From: Isoetes taiwanensis
Lineage: Eukaryota > Streptophyta > Lycopodiopsida > Isoetales > Isoetaceae
Assembly (NCBI GenBank): GCA_021234155.1
Contig: JAJEKV010000027.1
Span: 957,109 to 1,021,108 of the forward strand
Length of the DNA stretch: 64,000 nt
Direction of reading: 5' to 3'
Shown: positions 24,369 to 36,104 of the stretch, piece by piece
How positions within the stretch are numbered: the first letter of the stretch is position 1
How the letters are laid out: every line of letters begins with the position of its first letter
The notes under the pieces: generated by a model
The model's input: only the letters and a program-made list of their open reading frames with translations
What the model was told of the DNA's origin: nothing
Databases searched by the model: none
Made by a program: the position numbers and the translations under genes

Positions 24369-24779
24369 GTGAAACGTGCACTTAAAGCCGATACCATAGA
24401 TGACTATGGAAACTTATTTTACAGTGGTGATGAGATTATTACAGGTAACTACTTTGAGCTGATACCTCGTTGCCATCAGAAGTACAAGCTAGTAAAAGAT
24501 AAGAAAGTTTCTGTCCCTCCCGAGTCCGTAATAGGGGTGAGATTTGCATTGGAGCCAGTCAAACACAAGATAAAAGGTGTTGCTTATGCATATGAACTGT
24601 CTCAGTATTGGCACGAGACGCTATTAGGAAATCTGCCAGAGATTGTAGATGTTATGTCAATCTCTATTCTTGTACATGTTACATTAGTACATTACATTAC
24701 ATCAGGTTTACATTTACAGTACATCACTGTCATGTGTTTTATTGTTGTGCAGTGCAAGATCATAGTTAAATGTATCTGA
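24369..24779 (+). CDS. Unrecognised ORF or exon, 136 aa
   Basis: The first 95 residues or so look coding: balanced, mostly hydrophilic, with 'GDEIITGNYFELIPRCHQ' and 'VRFALEPVKHKIKGVAYAY'. The last 40 residues (after about 24650) turn into low-complexity hydrophobic sequence and probably run into an intron or non-coding DNA. I do not recognise a family. The nearest coding remnant is the minus-strand Ulp1-like fragment at 25.8-26.2 kb; a shared transposon origin is possible but not shown. Confidence 0.35.
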   Translation: MKRALKADTIDDYGNLFYSGDEIITGNYFELIPRCHQKYKLVKDKKVSVPPESVIGVRFALEPVKHKIKGVAYAYELSQYWHETLLGNLPEIVDVMSISILVHVTLVHYITSGLHLQYITVMCFIVVQCKIIVKCI

Positions 24780-25785
24780 ATGTGCAAGGCATAAAACCTA
24801 TTGCAGAAATAAGTCCATCCATAACGTTTTATATCAAAGTTTTGTATGTTACTTGCAATACAAAACTAGTGGCGGTTGCAACATTCCCATATTGACATAG
24901 AAATAGGGGCAGTCGATTATATTTAACCATTGACAACAAATATTTGACAAAAGATAGTCACATTGTCAAAGATTCATGCACGTGCACATGGCATCCCATG
25001 GGCTTAGACTTAGCCATGTACATATATATGTACATGACATCCCATGGGCTTAGCCTTAGCGTCGAACAAACCGTCACATTGCGTGAACCTACGTCATGAA
25101 GTTATAACATCAATGATGGAAGCATATACATATCATTTGCACTTATAAAAGTACTCTAAGTTGCTTCGTGAATATATATTGATCAGGGAGTTGAAAGTGT
25201 ATCCAAGTATGCAATTGCAAGAGCAACATCCTCATCATGGATCCCATGAAATGTTGGAGTTCGAGTGCGAGCAGAATCTGTAAGTCAAGTATTGGGGACT
25301 TAGTGATGTTACTTGGGAAAATAAGTGCATAAACAATTTGCAAGGTCATGTAGATCAATGCATGGTCAACGAGAGCAACCAATATCGATTCCTATCTATA
25401 ACACACATAAACACTATCTTCAATTTGTAGATGCTCAGTAACTCACACTAAACTAAAGGGCAGCTTGTTGTGATAGAATAAAATGTGATAGAACAAGTGA
25501 CAATAGAAACCCTGGGGGCTTCACCCCCTTAAGGTATAAACCCTTGACATGTTTTCAGATCTGTCAAACAAGGTAGCATGCCAGCAAATCTATCTCCCAG
25601 ATGTTCTAGAAATCAAATAAAATGGAGGCATAGTGGTAAGGTTCAACTAAACCAGCTAGCTGTAACCTGTGAGATAACGAATAAGTAATACACATATGTT
25701 AGAATCTGTTCACTACACAAAGCTAGATCAAGTTGTGAAAAGAACTTACATTCAATTCTTTATGAGAGACCAATATGTTGACAAA
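24780..25785. other. Intergenic, nothing recognised
   Basis: Contains a short repeated phrase, 'gacatcccatgggcttag' / 'tggcatcccatgggcttag', at about 24988 and 25033. No gene is supported. Confidence 0.45.
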
Positions 25786-25789
25786 TTTC

Positions 25790-26209
25790 TGCATGAAGGC
25801 CGTCACGTACAACCCGCAAGATGACAAATCGGCCTATTGATGTACCTCAAGAAATTCAAGCCCCTTCACGTTGTTTCTCCTCATAAAGTCAACGCCATTG
25901 GAGGTTAGACTCATTGACAGAGTTAATATCTGCGTATGTAGCCTGCACATGTAAAGGCATATGTAAGAGTAAAACAAGAATAAGGTTTAGAGAAAGATGT
26001 TGCAAGCGTGCCATGTACCCTCTAATTGCCTTCTCGTTCGTTGCATAGCCTTTCAAACTGTTTAAAATGTGAATTGATGGTCCACGGAGAACTTTATGAT
26101 TACTTTCTGCAAAAGCAAATATGGCCAGCACAAAGTGCTCGTTCTCAAGCACAGGCAGGAGAATATACTGGCATATAGACATAACCAGCCCTCTAATTCC
26201 CTGTTTCAC
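25790..26209 (-). pseudogene. Ulp1/C48 SUMO-type protease fragment
   Basis: On the minus strand the segment near 26160-26040 has a His block, 'NEHFVLAIFAF', then 'IHILNSLKG', where Ulp1 proteases have Asp (..LDSL..) and this copy has Asn. About 200 bp downstream, 25845-25790 encodes 'ADLSSCGLYVTAFMQKFV', the typical Gln...CG.(F/Y)V..FM block around the catalytic Cys. An in-frame TAG lies directly before this block and the parts are in different frames, possibly separated by an intron. Ulp1 domains of this sort are frequent in plant transposons of the CACTA and MULE classes as well as in host SUMO proteases. The Asn replacement, stop and loss of flanking domains indicate a decayed copy. Confidence 0.6.
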
Positions 26210-26214
26210 TATGT

Positions 26215-27291
26215 CTAGCAGTTCTTGCTTCTTGTTTTCATAAGTGCAATAGGCATCTGGGCCCCCTCTCAGAAATACAAGTAAGCTAGTGTTGAGCTGG
26301 CAGGCCTAGAAATTTATAGAGCTATTTGCTCTCCCTTGTATTTCATGGATCACACACCAAAATGGCATAGGTACCTATAAGATGGAGCAGATTTGTGCAG
26401 GGTTGTTGAGAGGAGGAGATATATTTCAAAAATTTATAGAAGTTTGTTATCAGTTCAGATTTGGTTTTGTATATAATGAGCTACTCCCTTCCTTTCGCTC
26501 TCTCTTTCTAGCAGAGAGATCCAAAGATGTACACATGGAGACCAGATGGAGATTATCCTGGTATTCATGATGGTTATTGCAGATAATTGATCAAGGATAT
26601 ATGGGCTTCTTCATGGGATAACAGAAGTGGAAGACTCCCTCTTATAGGGCCTTTTAAGGGGCATTGTCGAGCAGTTAGAGCAGTTAAATAAGTTCCACCA
26701 CTCGATGGACTGGGAGTAATCCTTCTTGTGGATTGAAATAATGTACTTCTTATTATATAATACAAGGTGCTGTGCACGAGGGGTGTCCGCCGGTGCACGA
26801 AAGTGTTTTTTCATGGTTTCTGTTTCGTCGTTTATTTTCATGTTTTTTATTTGATTGTTCCTTAAGATCGAGCTTGAATGCTAATTTATTTTTTTCAATC
26901 AGTTTGTCTCTTTCAACCACTTACCTATTGTACGGGAGAAAGAAATAAAGATATAAGAATTGGGATTTGGACATTCTTCCTGTTTTTTATTTTGTTTCAT
27001 AATCTACATGGTAAAAGAACTTTGCATGATATTATTGCGACAAGGGTCAGATTCTCTTACTTAAGGACCTATAAAAGAATATGCTTGCTCCAAGTGGACA
27101 CTTCACTGCACATATTTTCTTGTAGAAGTCATTGTCCATCAGAGCACTTATGCAGCTTGTGGGCGCTTCTGTGACGATCATACGGATATTCGTATCACAC
27201 GAACATTATACTCGTATGTACAAAAGATTGTCGTCACACGGATGCAAAAGGGTAGTTGCACAAGACAGGGTCTGAACTCGCAACCTTCTGG
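26215..27291. repeat. Tandem segmental duplication, left copy
   Basis: It matches 27897-28970 with an offset near 1682 bp. The match begins 'ctagcagttcttgcttctt', is broken at 26672-26898 where the two copies hold different inserts, and resumes at 'cagtttgtctctttcaacc'. It then runs into the first about 120 bp of the Ty3/gypsy LTR, which starts at TGACGA 27172, and stops matching at about 27291. The LTR start sits at the same place in both copies, so the LTR was there before the duplication. No gene is recognised in it. Confidence 0.85.
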
Positions 27292-27710
27292 CGAGTCTAT
27301 GTTCACCCTCTTGCTTGTTGTGTGCCTGATTGCACCACTTGCCAATACCACTGTTCTGCGCTTTGACTTCAAGGTTTTCAACTTAAGCATTTCGGTCATT
27401 CTAGATGAGGCAAAATTATGGGTGCTTCCCATGTCTAGAGGACTATGAATGACCTGACGGTTATTTTACCAATGGTAGATATTACTTGGTACTGCCTTTC
27501 TGCATTTTTCGTATCAATGGCTGCAAGAATGTGACACTTACCCTGAATATTGTCACATGCCTCCTTGTCATCGTTTTTTGGTGGAATCTCCCGTCCTCCT
27601 AGCCCGCAAGAGCTGCATTCATCACCTCTTATACAGGCAACTCACTAACGTGGTCTTTTCCTTTGATGCTTCGGTAAGCATTATGTTCATTCATATTCAT
27701 TTTCATTTTC

Positions 27711-27763
27711 ATATTCGTATTCGTATTCGTATTCGTATTCGTATTCGTATTCGTATTCGTATT
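27711..27763. repeat. (TATTCG)n hexanucleotide microsatellite
   Basis: About eight tandem attcgt units, with degenerate relatives before (27680-27710) and after (27765-27862). It lies between the two copies of the segmental duplication. Confidence 0.9.
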
Positions 27764-27896
27764 AAGATTCAGATTCGCATTCAGATCAAGATTCGCATTG
27801 CAGATTCGCATTTGATTCGCATTCGCATTACGCGTCGTATTCGTATTCGTATTCATATTCATAGAGGAGATTAAGCAATCAAAGTTTTGCAAATTT

Positions 27897-28863
27897 CTAG
27901 CAGTTCTTGCTTCTTATTTTCATAAGTGCAACAGGCATCTGGGCCCTCTCTCATAAATACAAGTAAGTTAGTGTTGAGCTGGTGGACCTAGAAATTTATA
28001 GAGATGTTTGCTCTCCCTTATATTTCATGGATCACACACCAAAATGGCATAGGTACCCATAAGGTGGAGCAGATTTGTGCAGGGCTGTTGCGAGGAGGAG
28101 ATTCATTTCAAAAATTTATAGCAGTTTGTTATCAGTTCAGATTTGGTTTTGTATATAATGAGCTACTCCCTCCCTTTCGCTCTCTCTTTCTAGTAGAGAG
28201 ATCCAAAGATGTATACATGGAGACCAGATGGAGATTATCCTGGTATTCATAATGGTTATTGCAGATAATTGATCAAGGATATATGGGCTTCTTCATGGGA
28301 TAACAGAAGTGGAAGACTCCCTCTTATAGGGCCTTTTAAGGGGCATTGTCGAGCTAGAAGATTTGGACATCTTGCTTCCGGCTTTTTGAGAGGAGTCTAG
28401 TAGTTGGGCTTATACTAAGTCTAGCCAGCGTTAAATTGATTGTATCTAGACCCCGACAATACAGCACTTCGCTTTGCGCTTCAGTTGGCAACATTCTGAG
28501 ATCTATGTTCAAGTACCTGTTGATTTCTATTTGATACTTCTTTTGTTTTCATGCGACAGGCTTTACTGTGCTTCATCCAGTTTGTCTCTTTCAACCGCTT
28601 ACCTATTGTGGAGAAAGAAATAAGGATATAAGAATTGGAATTTGGACATTCTTCTTGTTTTTTATTTTGTTCGCAATCTACATGGTGAAAGAACTTTGCA
28701 TGATATTATTGAGACAAGGGTCAGATTCTCTTGCTTAAGGACCTATGAAAGAATATGAAATCAAAGATCTGTGTACTTGCTCCAAGTGGACACTTCACTG
28801 CACATATTTTCTTGTAGAAGTCATTGTCCATCAGAGCACTCATGCAACTTGTGGGCGCTTCTG
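27897..28863. repeat. Tandem segmental duplication, right copy
   Basis: Counterpart of 26215-27171. It leads straight into the full-length gypsy element at 28864. Insert 28354-28576 replaces the unrelated insert of the left copy. Confidence 0.85.
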
Positions 28864-29379
28864 TGACGACCATACGGATATTCGTATCATACGAACATTA
28901 TACTCGTATATACAAAAGATTATCGTCACACGGATGCAAAAGGGTAGTTGCACAAGACAAGGTTTGAACTTGCAACCTTCTAGTTGCAAGTCAAACACCT
29001 TTGCCAAATGCACTACCAATATTTGTTAAAAACATTCCCTCATTCTTTCTCATATGTGGAGCTATTTTCAGGAGGTTCTAAAATATTCTAGAACCTACAT
29101 GCATGCATGACACTTGGCATGATCTCATCCATTGGAGTGGCGCGATTCTGACCGTTAGCCTAGATATATAAGGAGGCATCTCCTTCTTGTCAAACCATTC
29201 CAGTTCATTGTCAGTCTTGAGCCTTCTAGGCATCTGTCTCATGTTTATGCTTGCCTTTGGGCCATTGTACTCTTGATTCCTATTCATATATCAGATAGAT
29301 TGCCGATCTTGGCATATTTATTCCATATTTCTTGCATATTTTCCATGTATTTTCCTTGTTTTCGAGTAGATTCATGACA
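28864..29379 (+). repeat. 5' LTR of the gypsy element
   Basis: It contains a 'tatataagga' box near 29165, a plausible promoter, followed by 'ccttcttgtc'. On the opposite strand, 28955-29025 resembles a tRNA gene body. A truncated relative starts at 27172. Confidence 0.88.
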
Positions 29380-29526
29380 GTTTGAACTGGAATCCCTTAT
29401 CGGTTATTGCCTGCTCTAATCCTAAGCATTTTTTTGCTCATATTTGGTGATTTTATATCTATGGAGGAGGTTTTGACTTTATCATAGCAGGTCTAGCAGC
29501 TTGTTCAAGTATGCCAGCAGTTGTAG

Positions 29527-30369
29527 TTGGACAATAAAGAGCTTAAGGAACGTGTTGCTTCACATGAATCCGCTTCTAGCTCTAGACTGAGGCTATCAGA
29601 GCCTAAGATTAGCCTGCCAGAGAAGTTTGATGGCACTCGGTCCAAGCTTCGTGGTTTTTTGAATCAGATCCGACTTGTGATCCAGTTCCACCCTCATAGA
29701 TATCCCACGTCCTAGGAACAAGTTGGGTTGATTGGGTCTCTCCTCACAGGGCCAGTTCTAACTTGGTTTGCTCCTTTCTTGGGGAAAGGAGCCCCAGAGT
29801 TGCAAGATTTTGCTGCTTTCACTGCAAAGCTCGAGGCATGCTTTGGAGACACCGATTGTCAGTACACAACGGTCATAAAACTTTGTAATCTAAGGCAAGG
29901 CTCTCATCCAGCTTCAATATATGCATCAGAATTTCGCCAAATTGCAGTAGATATAGCCTGGGATGATGTTGCACTTCGAGATTGTTTCCGAAGGGGGTTA
30001 CATGATGATGTCAGGGATATGCTGTTGTCTATGGAGGACCCTCGGACTTTGGAAGAAGCCATCAGATTTGCAATTCACCGTGATAATCGGCTCTTCGAAC
30101 GTAGGCAAGGGAGACGTAATCAGGTTTTCCCAATCACACAGGCGCCTGTAGCTAAGCCTGCCCAGGTCTCATCTGTAGAATCCAGCAGGTTCGGACCTGA
30201 GCCTATGTAGATTGATAGGGCAGTTCGAGGACCTTTATCTACCATTGAGAAGCAGCGCCGGAGAGAGGCTAATCTTTGCTTCTACTGTGGAGGAGCGGGT
30301 CATATTGCCCATAGATGCTCTGTGAAGCGCCCAGACCAGTCGGAAAACTTCAGGGGCCAATCCGAGTAG
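29527..30369 (+). pseudogene. gag of the gypsy element
   Basis: Encodes the retroelement capsid. Recognisable blocks are 'LPEKFDGTRSKLRGFLNQ', 'HPHRYPTS', 'SLLTGPVLTWFAPFL' and 'ASEFRQIAVDIAWDD', then a CCHC zinc knuckle, CFYCGGAGHIAHRC, at about 30271-30312. In-frame stops occur near 29713 (TAG after HRYPTS), at 30208 (TAG) and at 30367. The knuckle's proximity to the gag C-terminus is normal. The block order fits chromovirus gag proteins. Confidence 0.85.
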
Positions 30370-30439
30370 TAGGAGGCTTTCGTCGGCTGGTCGCCTTTTC
30401 TCAGACTCCTTCCACACTTCTTGACATGTTTATTCCATC

Positions 30440-33400
30440 TGACAAGGTCAAGAATGCATTTTTCATCTTTATATCATTGAAATCAGAGGTTGGATGCATT
30501 GGCGCAACTTGATTGTGGTGCAAATGCTTGTTTTATAGTAGTGCGTTCGTCAGTAAGCACGCCATCCCTAACAGCAAGGTTGAGCATCCCGGTTCTGTCG
30601 AAGTGATTGATGGATGGGAGATCTCCTCGGGTGCATTCACATAATGTACTGTGCCTCTTCAAGTTTTGTTCGAGGGAGTATCTTGTAGTATTTCCTTCAA
30701 TCTCATCGCTAGCCTACATGCGCCAATAGTCTTGGATCTGCCCTGACTCGACCTACATAACCCACAGATTGATTGGCGTACTAGATCATTTCAATTTGCT
30801 GGTTCTAGCTATAGTTCCAGTTCATTTGCAGTTCAGGTCTCTGCACCAACATCGATTTCAATCCGTGCAGTATCGTGGGCTCCTGATTTCATCCTTGTTG
30901 TTCCTGTTTTTGCTCCATGGTCTGATTCAACTCTTGCCTCTGCTCCAGTTCATGCCCCAGATTTTGACCATATTCTCGGTGATGTCCCAGTTCCAGTTCC
31001 TGCTTCTGCTCCAGTTCAAACTCCAGTCCCTGTTCCAGTTCCTGTTCCAATTGCTCCTGCTCCTGCTCTGGCTCATGTTCCTGCTCCTGCTTCTGTAGAG
31101 GCTTCTTCATGCCCTTAGTTTCGTATCTCGAAGATTTCTCTTTGCGAGTTCGTTAAATCTGGAAGGCAAGATCTAAGTTCAGTATTTGCAATCCAGGTTC
31201 ACCCATCGGCTAGCTCGGCACCAGCGAAGTCTGCTTTAATGCTCCCAGATAAATATGGCGACTTCTCATATGATTGTCCTATTGATTTAACCCGTGACAA
31301 TGCCGCCATATGGTCTGATATATGGTTTATCTCCCGCTGAGTTAAAGGTTTTGCGGGATTATATTGAAGAGAATCTGGACACTGGTTTCATTCGACATTC
31401 TTAGTCCCTTGCCGGAGCGTCTATCTCTTTTGTTAAAAAGAAGGATGATTCGCTGCGTCTGGTCGTTGATTATCATGGCCTCAATAAAACCACAGTGCTA
31501 AATTGGTATCTGCTTCCTCTGATCCCAGAGTTGTTAGAGCGACTCCAAGATGTGCATTATTTTACGAAGATTGATCTTCGGGGTGTCTACAATCTTATCT
31601 GGATCCGGGAGTATGATGAGTGGAAAACAGCTTTTCATACTCGGTATAGCCATTTTGAGTATAGTATTATGCCGTTTGGACTTATCAATGCTCCAACAGT
31701 ATTTCAGCATATGGCCAATGATGTCTTTCGAGAGTTCTTAGACACTTTTGTTATCATCTATTTGGATGACATTCTTGTTTATTCTAAGACTCTCGAAGAA
31801 CATGAGAGGCATGTGTGAAAGGTCCTTCAGAAGCTTCGTGAGCACGGGTTATATGCCAAACTTGAAAAGTGTCAGTTCGAGCAGGATAATGTGGAGTTCC
31901 TTGGCTATCATATCACTCCACATGGAGTCTCTATGGATCCCAAAAAGGTTAGTACTGTTCTGGAGTGGCAAACACCTTCATCCGTTCGAGATGTTTAGTG
32001 TTTTCTTGGGGTTGCCAATTTCTATCGGCGTTGCATTCGAGATTATTCGGAGGTTCCCCTTCCTTTGACATGCCTCGCGGTTAAGGGCGTGCCATTTGAA
32101 TGGAGTGTGAAAGCGGAATCTGCTTTCGTTACTCTGAAGCATGCTTTTACCATGGCGCCAGTTCTTGCTCATGCAGATCCTTTGCGCCGATATATTGTCG
32201 AAGCAAATGCTTCTGATTTTGCTCTTGGTGGGATCCTATCACAGGAGGGGGATGACCATGAATTGCATCCAATTGCCTATCATTCACGGAAGTTTCAGGC
32301 TGCTGAAATCAACTATCCCATTTATGGCAAGGAGTTGGCGATAGTGGATTCTTTCGAGGAGTGGAGACGTTTCCTGGAGGGATCTCCTTATAAGGTCACA
32401 TTATACATATCATCAAAATCTAGAAGATTTTTAGTCTGCTTGGGCGTTCAACCATCGCCAAGCCCGGTGGCATACTCAAGTATTATCCTGCATTGATTTC
32501 ATGATCAAGTACCGTCCTGGATCCCTCCAAGGGAAGCCTGATCCCTTGTCTCGACCCTCTTACCTTGAGCCCAAGCTAGGTGATCCTGCATTTGATCAAC
32601 AATCACAGATTATTTTAGAGCCTGATCGGTTCCAGTATGACCTTCACTTTATTTGAGAGGCCTCATATTACAGCCTTATTGGAGTCTGTTCAAGCATCTC
32701 TGCCCTCCGATCCAGTGGCCCAAGTTGTATTCTCACACCTTGGCTCTGCATCATCTTCTCAGCAAATGTGATCAGACTATGATCATTTTGAGGTTCGAGA
32801 TGGACTCATGTTCCGTGATGGGCTTCTATATGTGCCAGATGATGCTTCTAGACTTCGGATTCTTCAGGCTTGCCATGATTCACCTATGGCCAGACACTTT
32901 GGAGTAGCCAAGACTCTTGAACTTATTAGTCGAGAGTATTGGTAGCCTGGGCTTCGTCACTCTGTCGAAGCTTTTATTTGATCATGTGACATCTGCTGTC
33001 GAGTGAAGGTTCCAAGACATCTTCCTCATGGCCTTCTTCAGCCACTGCCGGTACCAGATGGACCTTGGAAGAGCATTTCTATAGACTTTATACCAGAGCT
33101 GCCACTCTCTCGGGGTTATGATGCCATCATGGTGGCTGTTGATCGTTTCTCTAAGATAGCTCCTTTTATTCCCTGCAACATCACCATCATAGTGAAGGAA
33201 CATCGGATCTTCTTCTTCGTGAAGTAATCAGACTTCACGGCTTGCCCGATACTATCGTCAGCGATCGTGGACCGCAGTTCATCGCAGGTTTTTGGAGGCA
33301 GCTTCTAAAGTTATTGCATATCGACCCCTCAGTGACATCTGGTCATTATCTAGAAAGTAATGGACAGGCAGAGCGCACTAATCAGACTCTGGAGCAATAT

Positions 33401-34063
33401 TTAAGGTGCTTTATTAGTTATCAGCAAGATGATTGGGTCGAATATCTTCTATTAGCTGAGTTTGCCTATAATAACTCAGTACATGCTTCCATTGGCTAGA
33501 CCCCGTTCTTCCTGAACTCTGGTCAACATCCTCGTTGGTCCCTTAGTGTCGTTGGCGGTGACTCTATCAATCCTAGTACTGAGTCTTGGCTTGAGAAACT
33601 CTAGGCTCTTCAATCAGATCTTCAACATCATCTTCACCGAGCACAGGAACACTATCGGCATTATGCAGATTTGCATCGGCAGGAAGCTCCTAAGTTTCAT
33701 GTTGGTGACCTTGTCTAGCTTCTTCGTAGGGACCTCCCTACCTCACGTCCCTGCAACAAGCTTGACAATTGTCACCTTGGTCCTTACCAGATCACGGCTC
33801 AGATCAGCAATGTGGCATTTCGGCTGGAGCTCCCTCCAGTTGTTCGGCTCCATCCAGTATTTCATGTTTCTCTATTGGAACCATACACAGTTAATACTTT
33901 CCCGTATCGTGTTCCTCTGCCGCCACCATCAGTAGAAATTGATGATAACGAGGAGTTCGAGGTTCGAGAGATCCTGGACTCCAAATTTCTTCGTCGGCGA
34001 TTGTATTACTTTGTCGATTGGGAAGATTACTCACGATGTGATAAGAGTCTGAGAGTCTGCTGA
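30440..34063 (+). pseudogene. pol of the gypsy element (PR-RT-RH-IN-chromodomain)
   Basis: A protease block, 'LDCGANACFI', lies at about 30508-30537, with Cys where Thr/Ser is usual. About 30900-31100 encodes a repetitive Pro/Val spacer. Reverse transcriptase spans about 31340-32040, with '[12 protein letters not shown]', '[13 protein letters not shown]' and the catalytic 'YLDDILVYS' near 31759. RNase H is at 32065-32460 ('EANASDFALGGILSQ'). Integrase is at about 32870-33500, with 'IVSDRGPQFIAGFW' and 'SNGQAERTNQTLEQYL'. The chromodomain near 33950-34060 has 'FEVREILDSK' and 'YFVDWEDYS'. Stops at 31816, about 31996 and elsewhere, plus several frame changes, break it into pieces. Only the domain order is intact. 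Confidence 0.88.
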
Positions 34064-34184
34064 GAATCTGACTAATGCTCCTGATAAAATTGCGGAGTTT
34101 CGCCGACGTTACCAAGATAAGCCAAGTTTGAGTACTCCGGCCCCAGCTCCGAGGACTCGTTGCCGTCGTAGGAGAGGGATGGTA

Positions 34185-34696
34185 TGACGACCATATGGAT
34201 ATTCGTATCATATGAATATTATACTCGTATATCCAAAAGATGGTCGTTACACGGATGCAAAAGGGTAGTTGCACAAGACAAGGTTTGAACTCGCAATCTT
34301 CTAGTTGTCAGACACCTTTGCCAAGTGCGCTACCAATATTTGTTGAAAACATTCTCTCATGTCTTTCTCATATGCGAGACTGTTTCCAGGAGGTTCTAGA
34401 ATATTCTAGAACCTACATGCATGCGCGACACTTGGCATGATCTCATCCATTGGAATGGCGTGATCCTGACCTTTAGCCTAGATATATAAGGAGGCACCTC
34501 CTTCTTGTCGAACCATTACGGTTCAATGCCAATCTTGAGCCTTCTAGGTATCTGTCTCGTGTTCCTGCTTGCCTTCGGGCCATTGTACTCTTGATTCCTA
34601 TTCATATATTAGATTCTTTGCCGAGCTTGACACATTTCTTTCGTATTTCTTGCGCTTTTCCACGTATTTTCCTTGTTTTCGCGTAGGTTCATGACA
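34185..34696 (+). repeat. 3' LTR of the gypsy element
   Basis: It aligns along its full length to 28864-29379 with frequent substitutions and a few small indels. It shares the 'gatatataaggagg' box near 34480 and the end 'ttcatgaca'. Confidence 0.88.
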
Positions 34697-35266
34697 GTTT
34701 CTTGCATTTTTTCATTTTTACCAGAAGTCATTATCCATAAGCGTTTGTGGGCACTTATTTTTCCACCTGCACCTTCTTCTTTTTTACTTTGAATTCATTA
34801 TCCACAAGGGTGCAAAAGTAAATTGATAGGCACTTCCTTTTGTATTCTTTCCTTTTGTTTTGCTTTAGTAGCACATCATTGGTTCTACAACTATATCAAG
34901 AATTCAGAGCCTTTTGAGCTTACCAGAGCCTTTTGAGCTTACTTTGTTTTTAATAATCTATGCCCTCTCACGACATGCTCTACAGCTATATCAAGAATCC
35001 ACAGTCTTTGAGCTTACCTTGTCTGGAATAATATGCACCTTCTCACAACCATATGGCCATAACGCCTCGAGGGAGGACGTTATGTAGCCCTTAAAGTTAA
35101 TGGTATAGATTTGTTATAACGTTGGAAAGAAACTTTCAATTTTCTTTCCTAGGTAAAAGTAGCTTTAATGTCTCGTTTGCTAAAAAATTTCTTGAATCAT
35201 TTTCAATTAAGAACATGCTTTTGGCATCTATTTATTGGGAGATGCATAGGACCTTTATTTACATGT
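34697..35266. other. Intergenic, nothing recognised
   Basis: Short direct repeats ('cagagccttttgagctta' at about 34905-34940 and a related phrase near 34997). No gene is supported. Confidence 0.5.
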
Positions 35267-36104
35267 TTAACATCTATAGCTAGCAATCAGTGAATTCCAT
35301 GTCACAACATCCCATTTTGGCAATATGATAAAATTTCTATGTGCCTCTTTCAAACTACCACATTTAGAATACATATCTACAAGGCTATTTCCCACAACCA
35401 TATTACATTGAAGATTAGCTTCCAGAATTTGACAATTAAAGTATCTGCCTTGAGTTAAGGCACTTGCTGCCATAGGCTTTTAAGATGCTAGCGAATGTGA
35501 ACTTATATGGCTCTATGCCGCCTTGCTGCATGACTTCAAAATACTCTAGAGCAAGATGGCTCTCTTCATGATCAACACACGTTTGAATCATGGCACTCCA
35601 AGAGAATACATTTTGGTTTGGCAAGCTATCCAAAGTTCAATGTGCTTCATCCAATCGACCACACTTGCTATATATGTCAACAAAACAATTTTCCACCACG
35701 ACATCTGATTGAAGCCTATATGCAAGGATATGCTCATGAATTTTTTTGGCGTGTTCTATGGCAACTGTATTGCAACATAATGTTAGGATGCTTAAGAAAG
35801 TGAATCTGTTTGGCATCTTACCAGCACTATGCATTGCATTATACAAGTTAAAGGCCATCTGTCCTTCAACAGATTTTGCATAGATATCAATAATTCCATT
35901 CCATGCATATAAACTTGGGTTTGAGACTCTCGCAAGTGCATGATTTGCTTCTGCCATTCTTCCACAGAAGGAAAATAGCCGAATAATGGGGTCAGCCAAA
36001 ACGACAAAAGAATCAAGTCCATTATACACATCGAAATCTAGATCCGTGTGAACATTAAGGCAATTAAATACCAACTCATTGTTGCTTACGTTTTGGAAAA
36101 ACAT
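35267..36104 (-). pseudogene. PPR (PLS-type) protein pseudogene
   Basis: Pentatricopeptide-repeat proteins bind organellar RNA. This copy shows about four motifs: 'NPSLYAWNGIIDIYAKS', 'MPNRFTFLSIL', 'VVENCFVDIYSKCGRLDEAH', 'QNVFSWSAMIQTCV', 'EPYKFTFASILKA', 'VVGNSLVDMYSKCGSLKEAH' and 'DVVTWNSLIASY'. The frame opens at ATG 36104. An in-frame TGA follows 'LDEAH' at about 35634-35636, a frameshift lies near 35465-35475, and the frame ends after 'IASYRC' at 35267 without E/DYW domains. PLS-family genes usually have 10 or more motifs, so this is a truncated copy. Alternation of SKCG-type S motifs with L motifs supports the PLS class. Confidence 0.85.

Larger units (their letters stand above)
28864..34696 (+). 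mobile_element. Ty3/gypsy LTR retrotransposon with chromodomain, degenerate
   Basis: The LTRs are 28864-29379 and 34185-34696 (516 and 512 bp, both TGACGACC...TGACA), visibly diverged by many substitutions. Order inside: gag with a zinc knuckle, a DCG-type protease, a proline-rich spacer, reverse transcriptase, RNase H, integrase, chromodomain. That order is Ty3/gypsy, and the chromodomain places it among chromoviruses. By eye the gag and RT look closer to the Tcn1/fungal-type chromoviruses than to the usual Tekay, CRM or Reina plant groups. Many stops and frameshifts make it inactive. I could not find a convincing target duplication or a standard tRNA primer site after the left LTR. Confidence 0.92.

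Noticed and set aside
27557-27892. ORFs of 87-105 aa rich in Arg-Ile or Asn-Thr repeats
   Set aside because: Translation of the (TATTCG)n microsatellite on either strand.
28950-29030. Functional tRNA gene
   Set aside because: Only A- and B-box-like parts are visible; the acceptor stem does not pair convincingly, so kept only as a finding about the LTR.
30769-31110. Leu-rich or Glu/Gln-rich ORFs between gag and pol
   Set aside because: Alternative frames of the Pro/Val-rich spacer in the gypsy element.
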